Shown piece by piece: positions 55,250 to 64,000 of a DNA stretch of 64,000 nt (positions are counted from its first letter, which is position 1; the number at the start of each line of letters is the position of its first letter). The notes below the pieces were generated by a model. That model did not search any database. It worked only from the letters and a program-made list of their open reading frames with translations, and was not told the DNA's origin. Source of the stretch: Deinococcus sp. JMULE3 (GTDB taxonomy: Bacteria > Deinococcota > Deinococci > Deinococcales > Deinococcaceae). Where the stretch lies: positions 124,001 to 188,000 of the forward strand of contig NZ_SGWE01000004.1 in NCBI RefSeq assembly GCF_013337115.1, written 5' to 3'. The position numbers and the translations under genes were made by a program.

Positions 55250-56908
55250 ATGACGACCTTCTCCCCCGCTCCCGGCACCAGCCCCGTCCAGGGTCTGCAC
55301 CACGTCACCGTCATGGCCAGCGACCCGCAGCGCAACCTCGACTTCTATGCGCTGGTGCTGGGCCAGCGGCTGGTGAAGGTCACCGTGAACTTCGACGACC
55401 CCGGCACGTACCACTTCTACTACGGCGACCACACGGGGCAGCCCGGCACGATCATGACCCACTTCCCCTGGCCCGGCGCGAAACGCGGCGAGCGTGGCAA
55501 CGGTGAAGTCGTCGCCACCGCGTACAGCGCCCCCGCCGACTCGCTGGACTACTGGCGGGAGCGGCTGGCCGCGCACGCCCTGACCGTCACAGGGGGCACC
55601 CGCTTCGGGCAGCCGGTCCTGACCTTCGAGGACCCGGACGGCACCTGGGTGGAACTGGTGTTCGAGGACGGACAGGCCGTGCAGCCCTGGCCCGCCTCCC
55701 CGGTGGACGCCGCGCATGAACTGCGGGGCTTCCACTCGGTGACCGCCTGGGTGCGCGACACCGACGCCGTGCGGCAGCTGCTGGTGGGGCAACTGGGCTT
55801 CACGGAGGTCGGCAGCGAACCCGACGCCGAGGGAGTGCGCACCCGCTTCCGGGGCAGTGGAGACGGCGTGGGCCTGTTCGTGGACGCCGTGGAACGCCCC
55901 GGCCAGCCGCGCGGGCACTTCGGGGCGGGCAGCATCCACCACGTGGCGCTCCGCACCCGCGACGACGCCGAGCAGGAAGCATACATGACCAGCCTGACCG
56001 GCGCCGGGTACCGCCCCACGCCCGTGCAGGACCGGCAGTACTTCCACTCGATCTACTTCCGCGAACCGAACGGCGTGCTGTTCGAGATCGCCACCGACGC
56101 CCCCGGCTTCCCCGATGACGAACCTGTGTCGGAACTCGGGAAGCACCTGAAACTCCCCGCGTGGTTCGAGGGTCAGCGGGCGCAGATCGAGGCGCATGTG
56201 CCGCGCATCGTCAGCCGCGAGTACGGCGTGACCATCGGCCAGCGCGACCTCGGGGCCGCCGCACCCGAGGTGACCCCCGACGACGAGGGCACGGGCGTGC
56301 AGGTCTTCACCGCGGGCCGCCCGCTGGACGACGCGCGGGTGGCGATGGTCCTGCTGCACGGGCGGGGCGGCACGGCGCGCGACATTCTCTCGCTGGAACG
56401 CGACTTCAACCTCAGTGCGTTCACGTACCTCGCCCCGCAGGCCGAGGGGAACACCTGGTACCCCCTGTCGTTCCTCGCGCCGGTCGAGCAGAACCAGCCG
56501 CACCTGGACCGCGCGCTGAACACCGTGGACGCCGTGATGGGCGAACTGGCCGCGCGCGGCATTCCCGCCGAGCGGGTCGTGCTGGGCGGCTTCAGCCAGG
56601 GCGCGTGCCTCGCGCTGGAATACGCCAGCCGCACCGAGCGTAAACCCGGCGCGGTGGTCGCCTTCAGCGGCGGCCTGATCACCCTGGACCAGGGCAGCAC
56701 CTTCCCCGGCACGCCCGTGTTCATGGGCGTCGACCCGCGCGACGGGCACATCCCACTCTCGCGCTTCGAGGAAACGGCCGCGCAGCTCCGCACCCGCGGC
56801 GCCCAGGTGGACGCCCGCGTCATCCCCGGCCTGGGCCACACCATCAACGCGGACGAACTGAACGCCGCCCGCGCCGTGATGCAGGGGATCGCTGGCGCGA
56901 TGGGTTGA
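55250..56908 (+). CDS. fused ring-cleaving dioxygenase (MhqO-like) and carboxylesterase (MhqD-like)
   Basis: Two enzymes in one chain of 552 residues. Residues about 12-310 form a two-module vicinal-oxygen-chelate dioxygenase: VQGLHHVTVMASDPQRNLDF, WVELVFEDG (metal ligand Glu), a second module FHSVTAWVRDTDAVRQLL, IHHVALRTRDDAEQEAYM and VLFEIATDAPGF. Residues about 345-550 form an alpha/beta-hydrolase esterase. Its oxyanion loop is VLLHGRGGTARDIL, the nucleophile serine is in LGGFSQGACLALEYA, the aspartate in GVDPRDGHIPLSR and the histidine in PGLGHTINADE. In Bacillus the separate MhqO and MhqD act in quinone and electrophile defence. ATG at 55250 follows TAATAT by 6 nt. Confidence 0.9.
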   Translation: MTTFSPAPGTSPVQGLHHVTVMASDPQRNLDFYALVLGQRLVKVTVNFDDPGTYHFYYGDHTGQPGTIMTHFPWPGAKRGERGNGEVVATAYSAPADSLDYWRERLAAHALTVTGGTRFGQPVLTFEDPDGTWVELVFEDGQAVQPWPASPVDAAHELRGFHSVTAWVRDTDAVRQLLVGQLGFTEVGSEPDAEGVRTRFRGSGDGVGLFVDAVERPGQPRGHFGAGSIHHVALRTRDDAEQEAYMTSLTGAGYRPTPVQDRQYFHSIYFREPNGVLFEIATDAPGFPDDEPVSELGKHLKLPAWFEGQRAQIEAHVPRIVSREYGVTIGQRDLGAAAPEVTPDDEGTGVQVFTAGRPLDDARVAMVLLHGRGGTARDILSLERDFNLSAFTYLAPQAEGNTWYPLSFLAPVEQNQPHLDRALNTVDAVMGELAARGIPAERVVLGGFSQGACLALEYASRTERKPGAVVAFSGGLITLDQGSTFPGTPVFMGVDPRDGHIPLSRFEETAAQLRTRGAQVDARVIPGLGHTINADELNAARAVMQGIAGAMG

Positions 56909-56910
56909 TG

Positions 56911-56974
56911 GTTGAAAGTTGATAGTCGAAGGTTGATGGAGCGGCGATGTCCTCCATCAACCATCACCTTTCAA
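56911..56974. repeat. AAGGTTGATGG hairpin repeat, copy 2
   Basis: Inner stem GGTTGATGGA / TCCATCAACC (56931-56940, 56953-56962) with further pairing of GTTGAAAG and CTTTCAAC outside. Shares AGTCGAAGGTTGATGG with copy 1. Lies between convergent genes. Confidence 0.65.
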
Positions 56975-56978
56975 CCTT

Positions 56979-57671
56979 CTACCTGAGGAGCGCAGCGACG
57001 AACACCGGCACGGCGTCCGGTCCCTCGAAGCCGGGGGTCAGGGCGCGCAGGGTGAAGAGGGCGCGGTTGCCCTGAACGTCCACGCGGTCCAGGCGGTAGC
57101 GGGTCGCGCAGGCCCGCTCAGGGGGGAGGGCGCGATCGCGCCAGACCTCCTGGCCGTTCACCACGAGGCGGAACCCGGCGGGGCGTTCGCCGGGAGGGAG
57201 CATCTCCGGGTATGGGCAGCGGGCGGGGAGGCGCAGCACCTCCAGCCGGACGGGCACGGGGTGCGTCCAGAGGCGCACCGGGGTGAGCTCGGTCTGCCCA
57301 GCGCCCATGCCGTCCGCCCAGCGGGGGTACGGCACCGGGTACGCCCGCTGGTAGCGCGGCGGCGAGAGGGGCCGGGCGGTGAACGGGGCGACGACGGCGC
57401 GCGTGGCGGGCGTGGTCAGCAGGGCGTTCAGGACGCTGGCTGGCCCGGCGTCGGCGGTGCGGGTGGCCTGATGAACGGTGCGGCCACTCTGGGTGTCCAG
57501 CACCGTGACCTGCGCGTGTCCGAACCCGCTGCCGTCCCGGTCGCCGCTGACGACCGTCATGACCTGGGAGCCGTCGGTGCTGAAGCGCACCTGGGTGACG
57601 GGCAGGCGTTCGTTCGCTCCGGCCAGACTGGTCAGGCTGAACGCCAGCAGAAGCGGGAGGAGTCGGCGCAT
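56979..57671 (-). CDS. predicted secreted protein, DUF2259-like
   Basis: 230 residues with a Sec signal peptide (MRRLLPLLLAFSLTSLAGA). The mature N-terminus PVTQVRFSTDGSQVMTVVSG, then DRDGSGFGHAQVTVLDTQSG matches the pattern of DUF2259, a family of predicted secreted proteins. The rest is beta-rich with several Cys (ARCPYPEM; ERACATRYRLD). ATG at 57671 is 6 nt after TACGGT (leaderless), so it may be expressed separately from malEFG although it lies directly downstream. Function unknown. Confidence 0.7.
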   Translation of the reverse strand: MRRLLPLLLAFSLTSLAGANERLPVTQVRFSTDGSQVMTVVSGDRDGSGFGHAQVTVLDTQSGRTVHQATRTADAGPASVLNALLTTPATRAVVAPFTARPLSPPRYQRAYPVPYPRWADGMGAGQTELTPVRLWTHPVPVRLEVLRLPARCPYPEMLPPGERPAGFRLVVNGQEVWRDRALPPERACATRYRLDRVDVQGNRALFTLRALTPGFEGPDAVPVFVAALLR

Positions 57672-57712
57672 ACCCGCACCGTACTCCTCCCGCTCCTGCG
57701 GCGTGAAGGGGG

Positions 57713-59079
57713 TTACTCCTTGACGCCCCCGGCGACGGCGCCGCCGACGAAGAAGTTCTGGAAACCGTAGAACAGGCCCACGATCGGCAGGGCGCCCAGC
57801 GTGGCGGCGGCGGCGAACACGCCCCACTTGGTGCTGAACTGACCGCTGGTGAACGAGCGGAGCATCACGCCGACCGTCCAGTTCTCCACGCCGGTCATCA
57901 GGATGCTGGCCAGGATGAACTCGGCGTACGTGCCGATGAACTGGTTCAGGAAGATGAACACCAGCATCCCGCGCGACAGGGGCAGCACGACGCGCGTGAA
58001 CGTCTGCCAGCGGGTCGCGCCGTCCACCATCGCCGCTTCCTCCAGGGACTCGGGAAGGCTTTCCACGTAGCCCTTGAAGATCCAGGTGTTGAACGCGATC
58101 GCGCCGCCGGAGTACGCGAGGATCAGGCCGGTGAAGGTGTTGCCCAGGCCCAGGTCGGTCAGCAGTTTGAACACGGCGACCAGCGCCAGGAACACCGGGA
58201 ACATCTGGATGAAGATGAAGAACAGCAGCATCTGGAAGCGGCCGGGGAAGCGCATGCGGGCCATGGCGTATCCGGCGGTGGTGGACAGCACGATGGCGAG
58301 CACGCCGGTCAGGCCGGACACGAACAGAGTGTTGCGCACGGACAGCAGGAACTTGCTCTCGTTGCTGCCGCCCGTGAACTGCGCGGGGGTCATGAACACG
58401 ACCAGCAGGGCCAGCGCGGCGACCAGCACCCGCAGGCCCCAGCTGCGGACGTTCGCCAGTGTATCGGTGTCGCGCCCGACCTTGCTGACGATCAGCGAGA
58501 TCAGCGTGGCGGCCAGCGCGGCCCCGCCGATCACGGCGAGCAGCAGCTGCCACGCGGGAATGGTGACGCCCTCGAACAGCTTGGCGAAGTTCTCCAGGTT
58601 CAGTTTGCTCAGGTCGGGCAGCAGGCCGGTCTTGTAGAAGATGTTGGGGTTCCCGAAGTCCGGGAACGCGAACAGGCTGTTGCGCGGGTCGAACGCGGCG
58701 ATCAGCACGTAGAACAGTGGGTAGATGGCGGTCAGGACGACCAGCATCAGGAACAGGTGGGTCAGCTGGTCGCCCAGCACGGCGAGGTAACTGATGCGCC
58801 GTCCCGTGCGGGCCATGCCGATCCGCTGCCCCACGAGGCTGGTCAGGGCCAGGACGCCGCTGGCGGCCAGCAGGAACAGCAGGAAGCGCACCCAGCCGCG
58901 GTCCACGAAGTAGATCGAGAAGCTCTTCTGCTTGTCCTTCAGGCTGTCGACCAGGGCGTAGCCCAGCCAGCCCAGCAGGGCGAGGACGGCGGCGGTGACG
59001 ATCCACGGGAGGGCGCGGCGCAGCGCGGACGGTTCGCGGTGCACGTACCCGCCGGGTGGGAGGTTCTGGGGTGCGGTGG

Positions 59080-59083
<4 letters not shown>
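57713..59083 (-). CDS. malG: maltose-type ABC transporter permease (MalG-like)
   Basis: Inner-membrane subunit of a carbohydrate ABC importer, 456 residues, much longer than usual MalG (about 280-300). Additional N-terminal helices are present ([39 protein letters not shown]). The standard core starts near residue 235 ([20 protein letters not shown]). The coupling-helix EAA motif is [20 protein letters not shown] with [11 protein letters not shown]. Start overlaps the malF stop (ATGA). Confidence 0.92.
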
Positions 59084-60474
<1,391 letters not shown>

Positions 60475-60758
60475 CTCGTGGGGGCCTCCGGTCAGGCGCA
60501 GTCCCGGCCGCCTTGGGCCGGGGAGCTGGGTTCAACAGATTCGCAGTAAGGTAGCGCCACTCCAGGGCAGGCCGCGAGGGTTCTCGTCAAGACAGGCGCG
60601 CGGCGCGTTCCAGCGGCGTTCCATGGCCGGGGAATCACGGCAGTCAGGACGAGGACGCGGGGGGAACCGCTGGCCGTGTCTGGCGCTGGGTCCCTCCGCG
60701 TCCTGTATGGCCCGGGTGGGGCGAGGTTGTGTGCATCCCGCCCCACCTCCCCGGGTGG
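60475..60758 (-). other. malE-malF spacer with hairpin
   Basis: No gene. A perfect 9-bp inverted repeat GGTGGGGCG / CGCCCCACC (60715-60747) follows the malE stop. Such intercistronic hairpins commonly protect or attenuate transcripts so that more binding protein than permease is made. Confidence 0.55.
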
Positions 60759-61940
60759 TTACTTGATGCTGCTGTTGATTTCCTGGACGGCCTTGTCGAG
60801 GATCTGGCCGTAGTTCTGGTTGGGCTTCTGGACGCTCTGCGCGACGGCGTTGCTCCAGGGGCCCCACACGGCGCCCATCTGGGGCACGTTGGGCATGGGG
60901 GTGCCCATGCTGATGGTCTTGCCGAAGCCCTGCACGACGGGGTCGGCCTTGAGCTTGGTGCGGGCGCTGAGGCTGGCGGGGATGCGGCCGCCGGCTTTGT
61001 TGAACGCGACCTGCGCGTCGCTGGAGCTGATCATCTTGGCGAACTGGGCGGCGACGGCCTTGTTCTTGCTGTAGCTGTTCAGCATGGTGCCCTGCACGCC
61101 CACGAAGGGGCTCCACTTGCCGCTGGCGCCGGGAGGGGTGGGGAAGGCCATGATGCCGTAGTTGATGCCGGCCTTCTTGATGTCGCCCATGTCCCAGGGA
61201 CCGGTGAGGAACATCGCGAGGCGGCCCTGCACGAACGCGCTCTTGGCGGCGTCGCCGTTCACGCCTTCAGGCACGAGGTTGTACTTGTAGCGCAGGTCGT
61301 TCAGGAACGCGCTGGCCTTGTCGGCGCCGGCGTTGGCGAGGCCCACGTCCTTGACGTTCAGGGTGCCGCCGTTGTTCTTGAAGACGTAGCCGCCGTACGC
61401 GCTGATGATGCCGTACTGCATGTAGGCGTTGCTCAGGTCGGCCAGGTAACCGAACTTGCCGTTGCCGGTGTTCTTCTGTGCGGCGGCCAGGAAGGCGTTC
61501 CAGCTGGTGGGGGCGCTGGGGACCAGGGCCTTGTTGTACACGACGGCGACCGCTTCGGCGAACATGGGGATGCCGAACAGTTTGCCCTGGTAGGTCATGG
61601 CGTTCAGGGCGGTCTTGTCGAGGTCGGTGCGGCTGGTGACGAACTTGTCCATGGGCTCGATCACACCGGCGGCGGCCAGCTGGCCGAGGCGGTCGTGCGG
61701 CTGGGTGGTCAGCAGGTCGGGGCCCTGGCCCTTGGGGGCGCTCTGGATGAACTTGTCGGTCATCTCGCCGAAGGGGACGCTGACGACGTTGACGGTGTTG
61801 CCGGTCTTGGCTTTGAAGTCGGCAGCCTGGGCGCGCAGCCAGGTCAGTTCGCTGTCGCCGAAGTGGGTCCAGACGGTGATGGTGGCGGCGCTGGCCTGGC
61901 CGAGCAGCGCGAGGGACAGGATGGTCAGAGCTTTTTTCAT
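60759..61940 (-). CDS. malE: maltose-type ABC transporter substrate-binding protein (MalE-like)
   Basis: Periplasmic binding protein, 393 residues, with a cleavable Sec signal (MKKALTILSLALLGQASA, then ATITVW), not a lipoprotein. Family stretches: ITVWTHFGDSELTWLRAQAA, GKGPDLLTTQPHDRLGQLAA-like, YQGKLFGIPMFAEAVAVVYN, FVQGRLAMFLTGPWDMGDI and the C-terminal PMPNVPQMGAVWGPWSNAV. ATG at 61940 with AAGGAGA 3 nt upstream. It heads the malE-malF-malG operon behind a strong promoter and LacI-type operators. Confidence 0.95.
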   Translation of the reverse strand: MKKALTILSLALLGQASAATITVWTHFGDSELTWLRAQAADFKAKTGNTVNVVSVPFGEMTDKFIQSAPKGQGPDLLTTQPHDRLGQLAAAGVIEPMDKFVTSRTDLDKTALNAMTYQGKLFGIPMFAEAVAVVYNKALVPSAPTSWNAFLAAAQKNTGNGKFGYLADLSNAYMQYGIISAYGGYVFKNNGGTLNVKDVGLANAGADKASAFLNDLRYKYNLVPEGVNGDAAKSAFVQGRLAMFLTGPWDMGDIKKAGINYGIMAFPTPPGASGKWSPFVGVQGTMLNSYSKNKAVAAQFAKMISSSDAQVAFNKAGGRIPASLSARTKLKADPVVQGFGKTISMGTPMPNVPQMGAVWGPWSNAVAQSVQKPNQNYGQILDKAVQEINSSIK

Positions 61941-61964
61941 AGTTCTCCTTGCATGGCGCGAATG

Positions 61965-62114
61965 TGAATCGCTTCCATTTCTCGGGATCGTCTTTGGTTC
62001 CATCGACCTTCCACGGCAGGGAGGTATCTGGAATCGGTGCGGCTGAGCGTCCGCGACCGGGAATTCTTCTGGTTGCTCGCCCGCCATTATAAGCCTCAAC
62101 CGGTGTCCTGACAA
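61965..62114 (-). promoter_or_regulatory. malE promoter and proximal LacI-type operator
   Basis: Minus strand: TTGTCA (62114-62109), 17 nt, TATAAT (62091-62086), a near-consensus promoter, rare in this window. The leader of about 140 nt carries TGGAAGCGATTCA (61977-61965) just upstream of the ribosome site, plus a partial site TGGAATCGGT (62029-62038, plus strand). Confidence 0.75.
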
Positions 62115-62222
62115 TGGGGTGACACCGACAATTTCACCGTCCCAGTCAGGAAGAAATCAGTTGTCGCCCAGGGCGGATGACCCGGGGCGGCATTCTGATG
62201 CGCGCAGACACAAAATGGAAAC

Positions 62223-62314
62223 TGGAAGCGGTTCACAGAATCCTAACGCTCTCATCTGCCCTTTGGGTACCCCCCAGATCCCCCAGAAACCCTGGAACCG
62301 GTGGAATCGGTTTA
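62223..62314 (+). promoter_or_regulatory. two further LacI-type operators upstream of malE
   Basis: TGGAAGCGGTTCA (62223-62235) and TGGAATCGGTTTA (62302-62314). Together with 61965-61977 and the pckA leader site they fit TGGAA-K-CG-N-TTYA. The rest of the roughly 750-bp non-coding block 61941-62690 shows no gene. Confidence 0.6.
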
Positions 62315-62498
62315 GACAGCTCCACGCCATCGCCTGACCAATGGTCGCATCAAAGCCCACCCAGACAGCGTCCACGCATTTGTGAAGCCCGGACACCCAA
62401 TGATGACGCGCCACCTGCATGGACACGGGAACCACCCAATCAATCCGTGTCCCAACCCGCCCGGAAGGACACAGGGGTGTCACCTGCACGGGAGGAAT

Positions 62499-62610
62499 CG
62501 GACGGACTCCGATTGACCGGCCATCGCAGCCCATTCAACCGGAACGGAAGCGAGTAGGAGCAGGGCCGGTTCCGGACGCGGAGTCTCGCCCAGTCGGGGC
62601 GGCGGTGGAG
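62499..62610 (+). repeat. dispersed repeat, copy D (shorter)
   Basis: CGGACTCCGATTGACCGG, then GGAACGGAAGCGAGTAGGAG and GGTTCCGGACGCGGAGTC. Lacks the terminal GGAGTCCG half seen in copy A. Confidence 0.65.
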
Positions 62611-62650
62611 GGCGGTCACCACCTCGACCTCCGGGAAATTGCCGCTCTGT

Positions 62651-62683
62651 CCTGACCGACCGGTCAGGGTGCGGGCGTATACT
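62651..62683 (+). promoter_or_regulatory. leaderless promoter of the MFS gene with TetR-type operator
   Basis: Palindrome CCTGACC-GACC-GGTCAGG (62651-62668) covers the -35 region. TATACT (62678-62683) lies 7 nt before ATG 62691. The TGACCGACCGGTCA core is typical of TetR/AcrR operators. No regulator gene lies next to it inside the window. Confidence 0.65.
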
Positions 62684-62690
62684 TCGCCCC

Positions 62691-63930
62691 ATGTCGTCCG
62701 CCGCCCCCTCCCCCCCCGGCCGCCACCGGGCGCACCAAACTGATCCTGTTCCTGACGATCTTCATCGCCATGCTGGGCCTGAGCGTCCTGTTCCCGATCA
62801 TCGCGCCGCTGGGCCGCCAACTGGGCCTGACCGAGACGCAGACCGGCTGGTTCTCCACCGCGTACTCGCTGATGCAGTTCGTCTTCTCGCCCATCTGGGG
62901 GGGCCGCAGCGAACGCGTGGGCCGTAAACCCGTCCTGCTGCTGGGACTCGTGGGCTTCTCGATCAGCTTCGGGCTGTTCGGCGTGCTGGCGCAGGCGGGC
63001 CTGAACGGCGCGCTGGGCGGCACGGCGCTGTTCATCCTGCTGGTCGCCTCACGCGTGATCGGCGGGATGCTCTCCAGCGCGACCCTCCCCACCGCGCAAG
63101 CCATGATGGCCGACCTGAGCAGCAAGGAGGACCGCGCCGCCAGCCTGGGCCTGATCGGCGCGGCGTTCGGCCTGGGCGTCGTGTTCGGCCCCGCCATCGG
63201 CGCCGCGCTCAGCGGCATCAGCCTGACCGCGCCGGTGTTCTTCAGCGCCGCGCTGGGCCTGGTCACGGCGCTCGTCGCGTGGCGCACCCTGCCCGAAACG
63301 CGCGTCAGCGGCGCGAAAGTCGCCGCCAAGGGCAGCCGCCGCGCGCTGCTCTCTCAACCCACCGTGCTGCTGCTGCTGGCCGTCAGCGCGCTGTCCACCC
63401 TGGCAAGTGTCGGCATGGAGCAGACCATCGGCTTCTACGTGCAGGACACCCTCCGCCTGACGCCCGAGGGCGCGGCGCGCACCGTGGGCATCATGCTGAC
63501 CCTGTTCGGCTTCGTCGCGGCCCTCGTGCAGGGCGGCGCGATCCGCCCCCTGGCGAAGAAACTCCCCACCACGCCCCTCGTGTCGGCGGGCCTGCTGATC
63601 ATGGGCGTGGGCATGCTGCTCGTGCCCGCCGGGCAGTCCTTCTGGCCGATCACGCTGGCCCTGGCGGTCGTGGGCATCGGCAGCGCGATCCTGAGCCCCA
63701 GCCTCAGCGCGGGCCTGAGCCTCTCGGCCGGGGAGGACCTGCAGGGCACCGTCGCGGGCCTGAACAGCAGCGCCCTGGCCCTGGGCCGCATGGCCGGACC
63801 CCTGATCAGCACCGGGCTGTACCAGACAGTCAGTCACGCCGCGCCGTACGTCCTGAGCGGCAGCGTCCTGCTGGCCCTGCTGGCCGTCATGCTGCTGATC
63901 CGCCCGAAGGTGCAGCCCGCCGCCGCCTGA
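62691..63930 (+). CDS. MFS efflux transporter with a C8 frameshift near the start
   Basis: Twelve-helix MFS protein of the drug-efflux (DHA1) type. The leaderless ATG at 62691 is in a different frame from the body. Removing one C from the run of eight (62710-62717) joins M-S-S-A-A-P-S-P-P to the normal first helix ([20 protein letters not shown]). Motif A is [20 protein letters not shown] and motif C-like [18 protein letters not shown]; the body is open to 63930. As written, translation could only start at internal ATG 62770, which has no ribosome site. Phase variation, mutation or sequencing error are all possible. Confidence 0.85.
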
Positions 63931-63959
63931 AGGCACTGCACCCTGAAGACCGTGCACCT

Positions 63960-63993
63960 GCGGCCCCCCTCCCGGCACCGGGGTGGGGGCCGC
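63960..63993 (+). terminator. terminator-like hairpin after the MFS gene
   Basis: Stem GCGGCCCCC / GGGGGCCGC, 29 nt after the stop, no U-run. Confidence 0.5.
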
Positions 63994-64000
63994 GTGACTT

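Noticed and set aside
60492..60746. Small ORFs in the malE-malF spacer
   Set aside because: Arg/Pro-rich translations, no ribosome site, overlap with the hairpin.

Overview
The window looks like a chromosomal segment of a Deinococcus species. Supporting signs are the high G+C content, a LysZ-type kinase of the LysW-dependent lysine route, adjacent nurA and herA, a DUF4259 protein, a stand-alone RecN, and above all the transcription signals. More than 15 genes start with ATG or GTG lying 6-8 nt after a TANNNT -10 box, the leaderless layout known from Deinococcus. The genus is inferred from these features; no species is assigned.

Layout. 1-12 kb holds mostly housekeeping genes: lptF/G-type permease (cut by the window edge), fabZ, mreB, a gamma-glutamyltransferase, lysZ, ispH, glgC, miaA, a small heat-shock protein and TerC. 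12-17 kb holds an AI-2E family membrane protein, typA, a complete IS3-family insertion sequence and a methyltransferase whose stop codon lies at the IS edge. 17-25 kb holds a MazG-like remnant, a TAXI-type TRAP transporter, an orphan GlnQ-like ATPase, an MFS protein, a deacetylase and a Crp/Fnr regulator. 25-36 kb holds nurA-herA, a lipoprotein/PrcB-like pair, recN, an alanine-rich protein, pckA and a frameshifted signal peptidase gene. 36-44 kb holds an FKBP isomerase and a galactose operon (DeoR regulator, GH42 beta-galactosidase, GH36 alpha-galactosidase, galT, galK) interrupted by a 44-C tract. 44-50 kb holds ispG, a TetR/MBL divergent pair, tRNA-Val, pyrF and a cysteine-desulfurase-like enzyme. 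50-57 kb holds an uncharacterised operon (small membrane protein, bifunctional penicillin-binding protein, VWA-like protein, four-helix membrane protein) and a fused ring-cleaving dioxygenase/esterase. 57-64 kb holds a maltose-type ABC transporter (malE-malF-malG) and an MFS efflux gene with a C8 frameshift.

How parts work together. The galactose operon converts beta- and alpha-galactosides to galactose and on to UDP-galactose. malEFG imports maltose-like sugars. LacI-type operator sequences lie in the malE control region, and a matching site lies in the pckA leader, suggesting one regulator links sugar uptake with gluconeogenesis. IspG and IspH catalyse the last two MEP isoprenoid steps and have an identical 17-nt promoter/start segment although they lie 39 kb apart.

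The most notable cross-cutting signal is that five transcription units begin with a tiny reading frame of 7-20 codons placed like a leaderless ORF. In each, the TGA stop overlaps the start codon of the first real gene as ATGA, GTGA or TTGA. This suggests that translation of a leaderless mini-ORF feeds ribosomes to a downstream start. A second theme is slippage in C-runs: lepB, the terminal MFS gene and the galactose operon leader are all affected, by mutation, phase variation or sequencing error.
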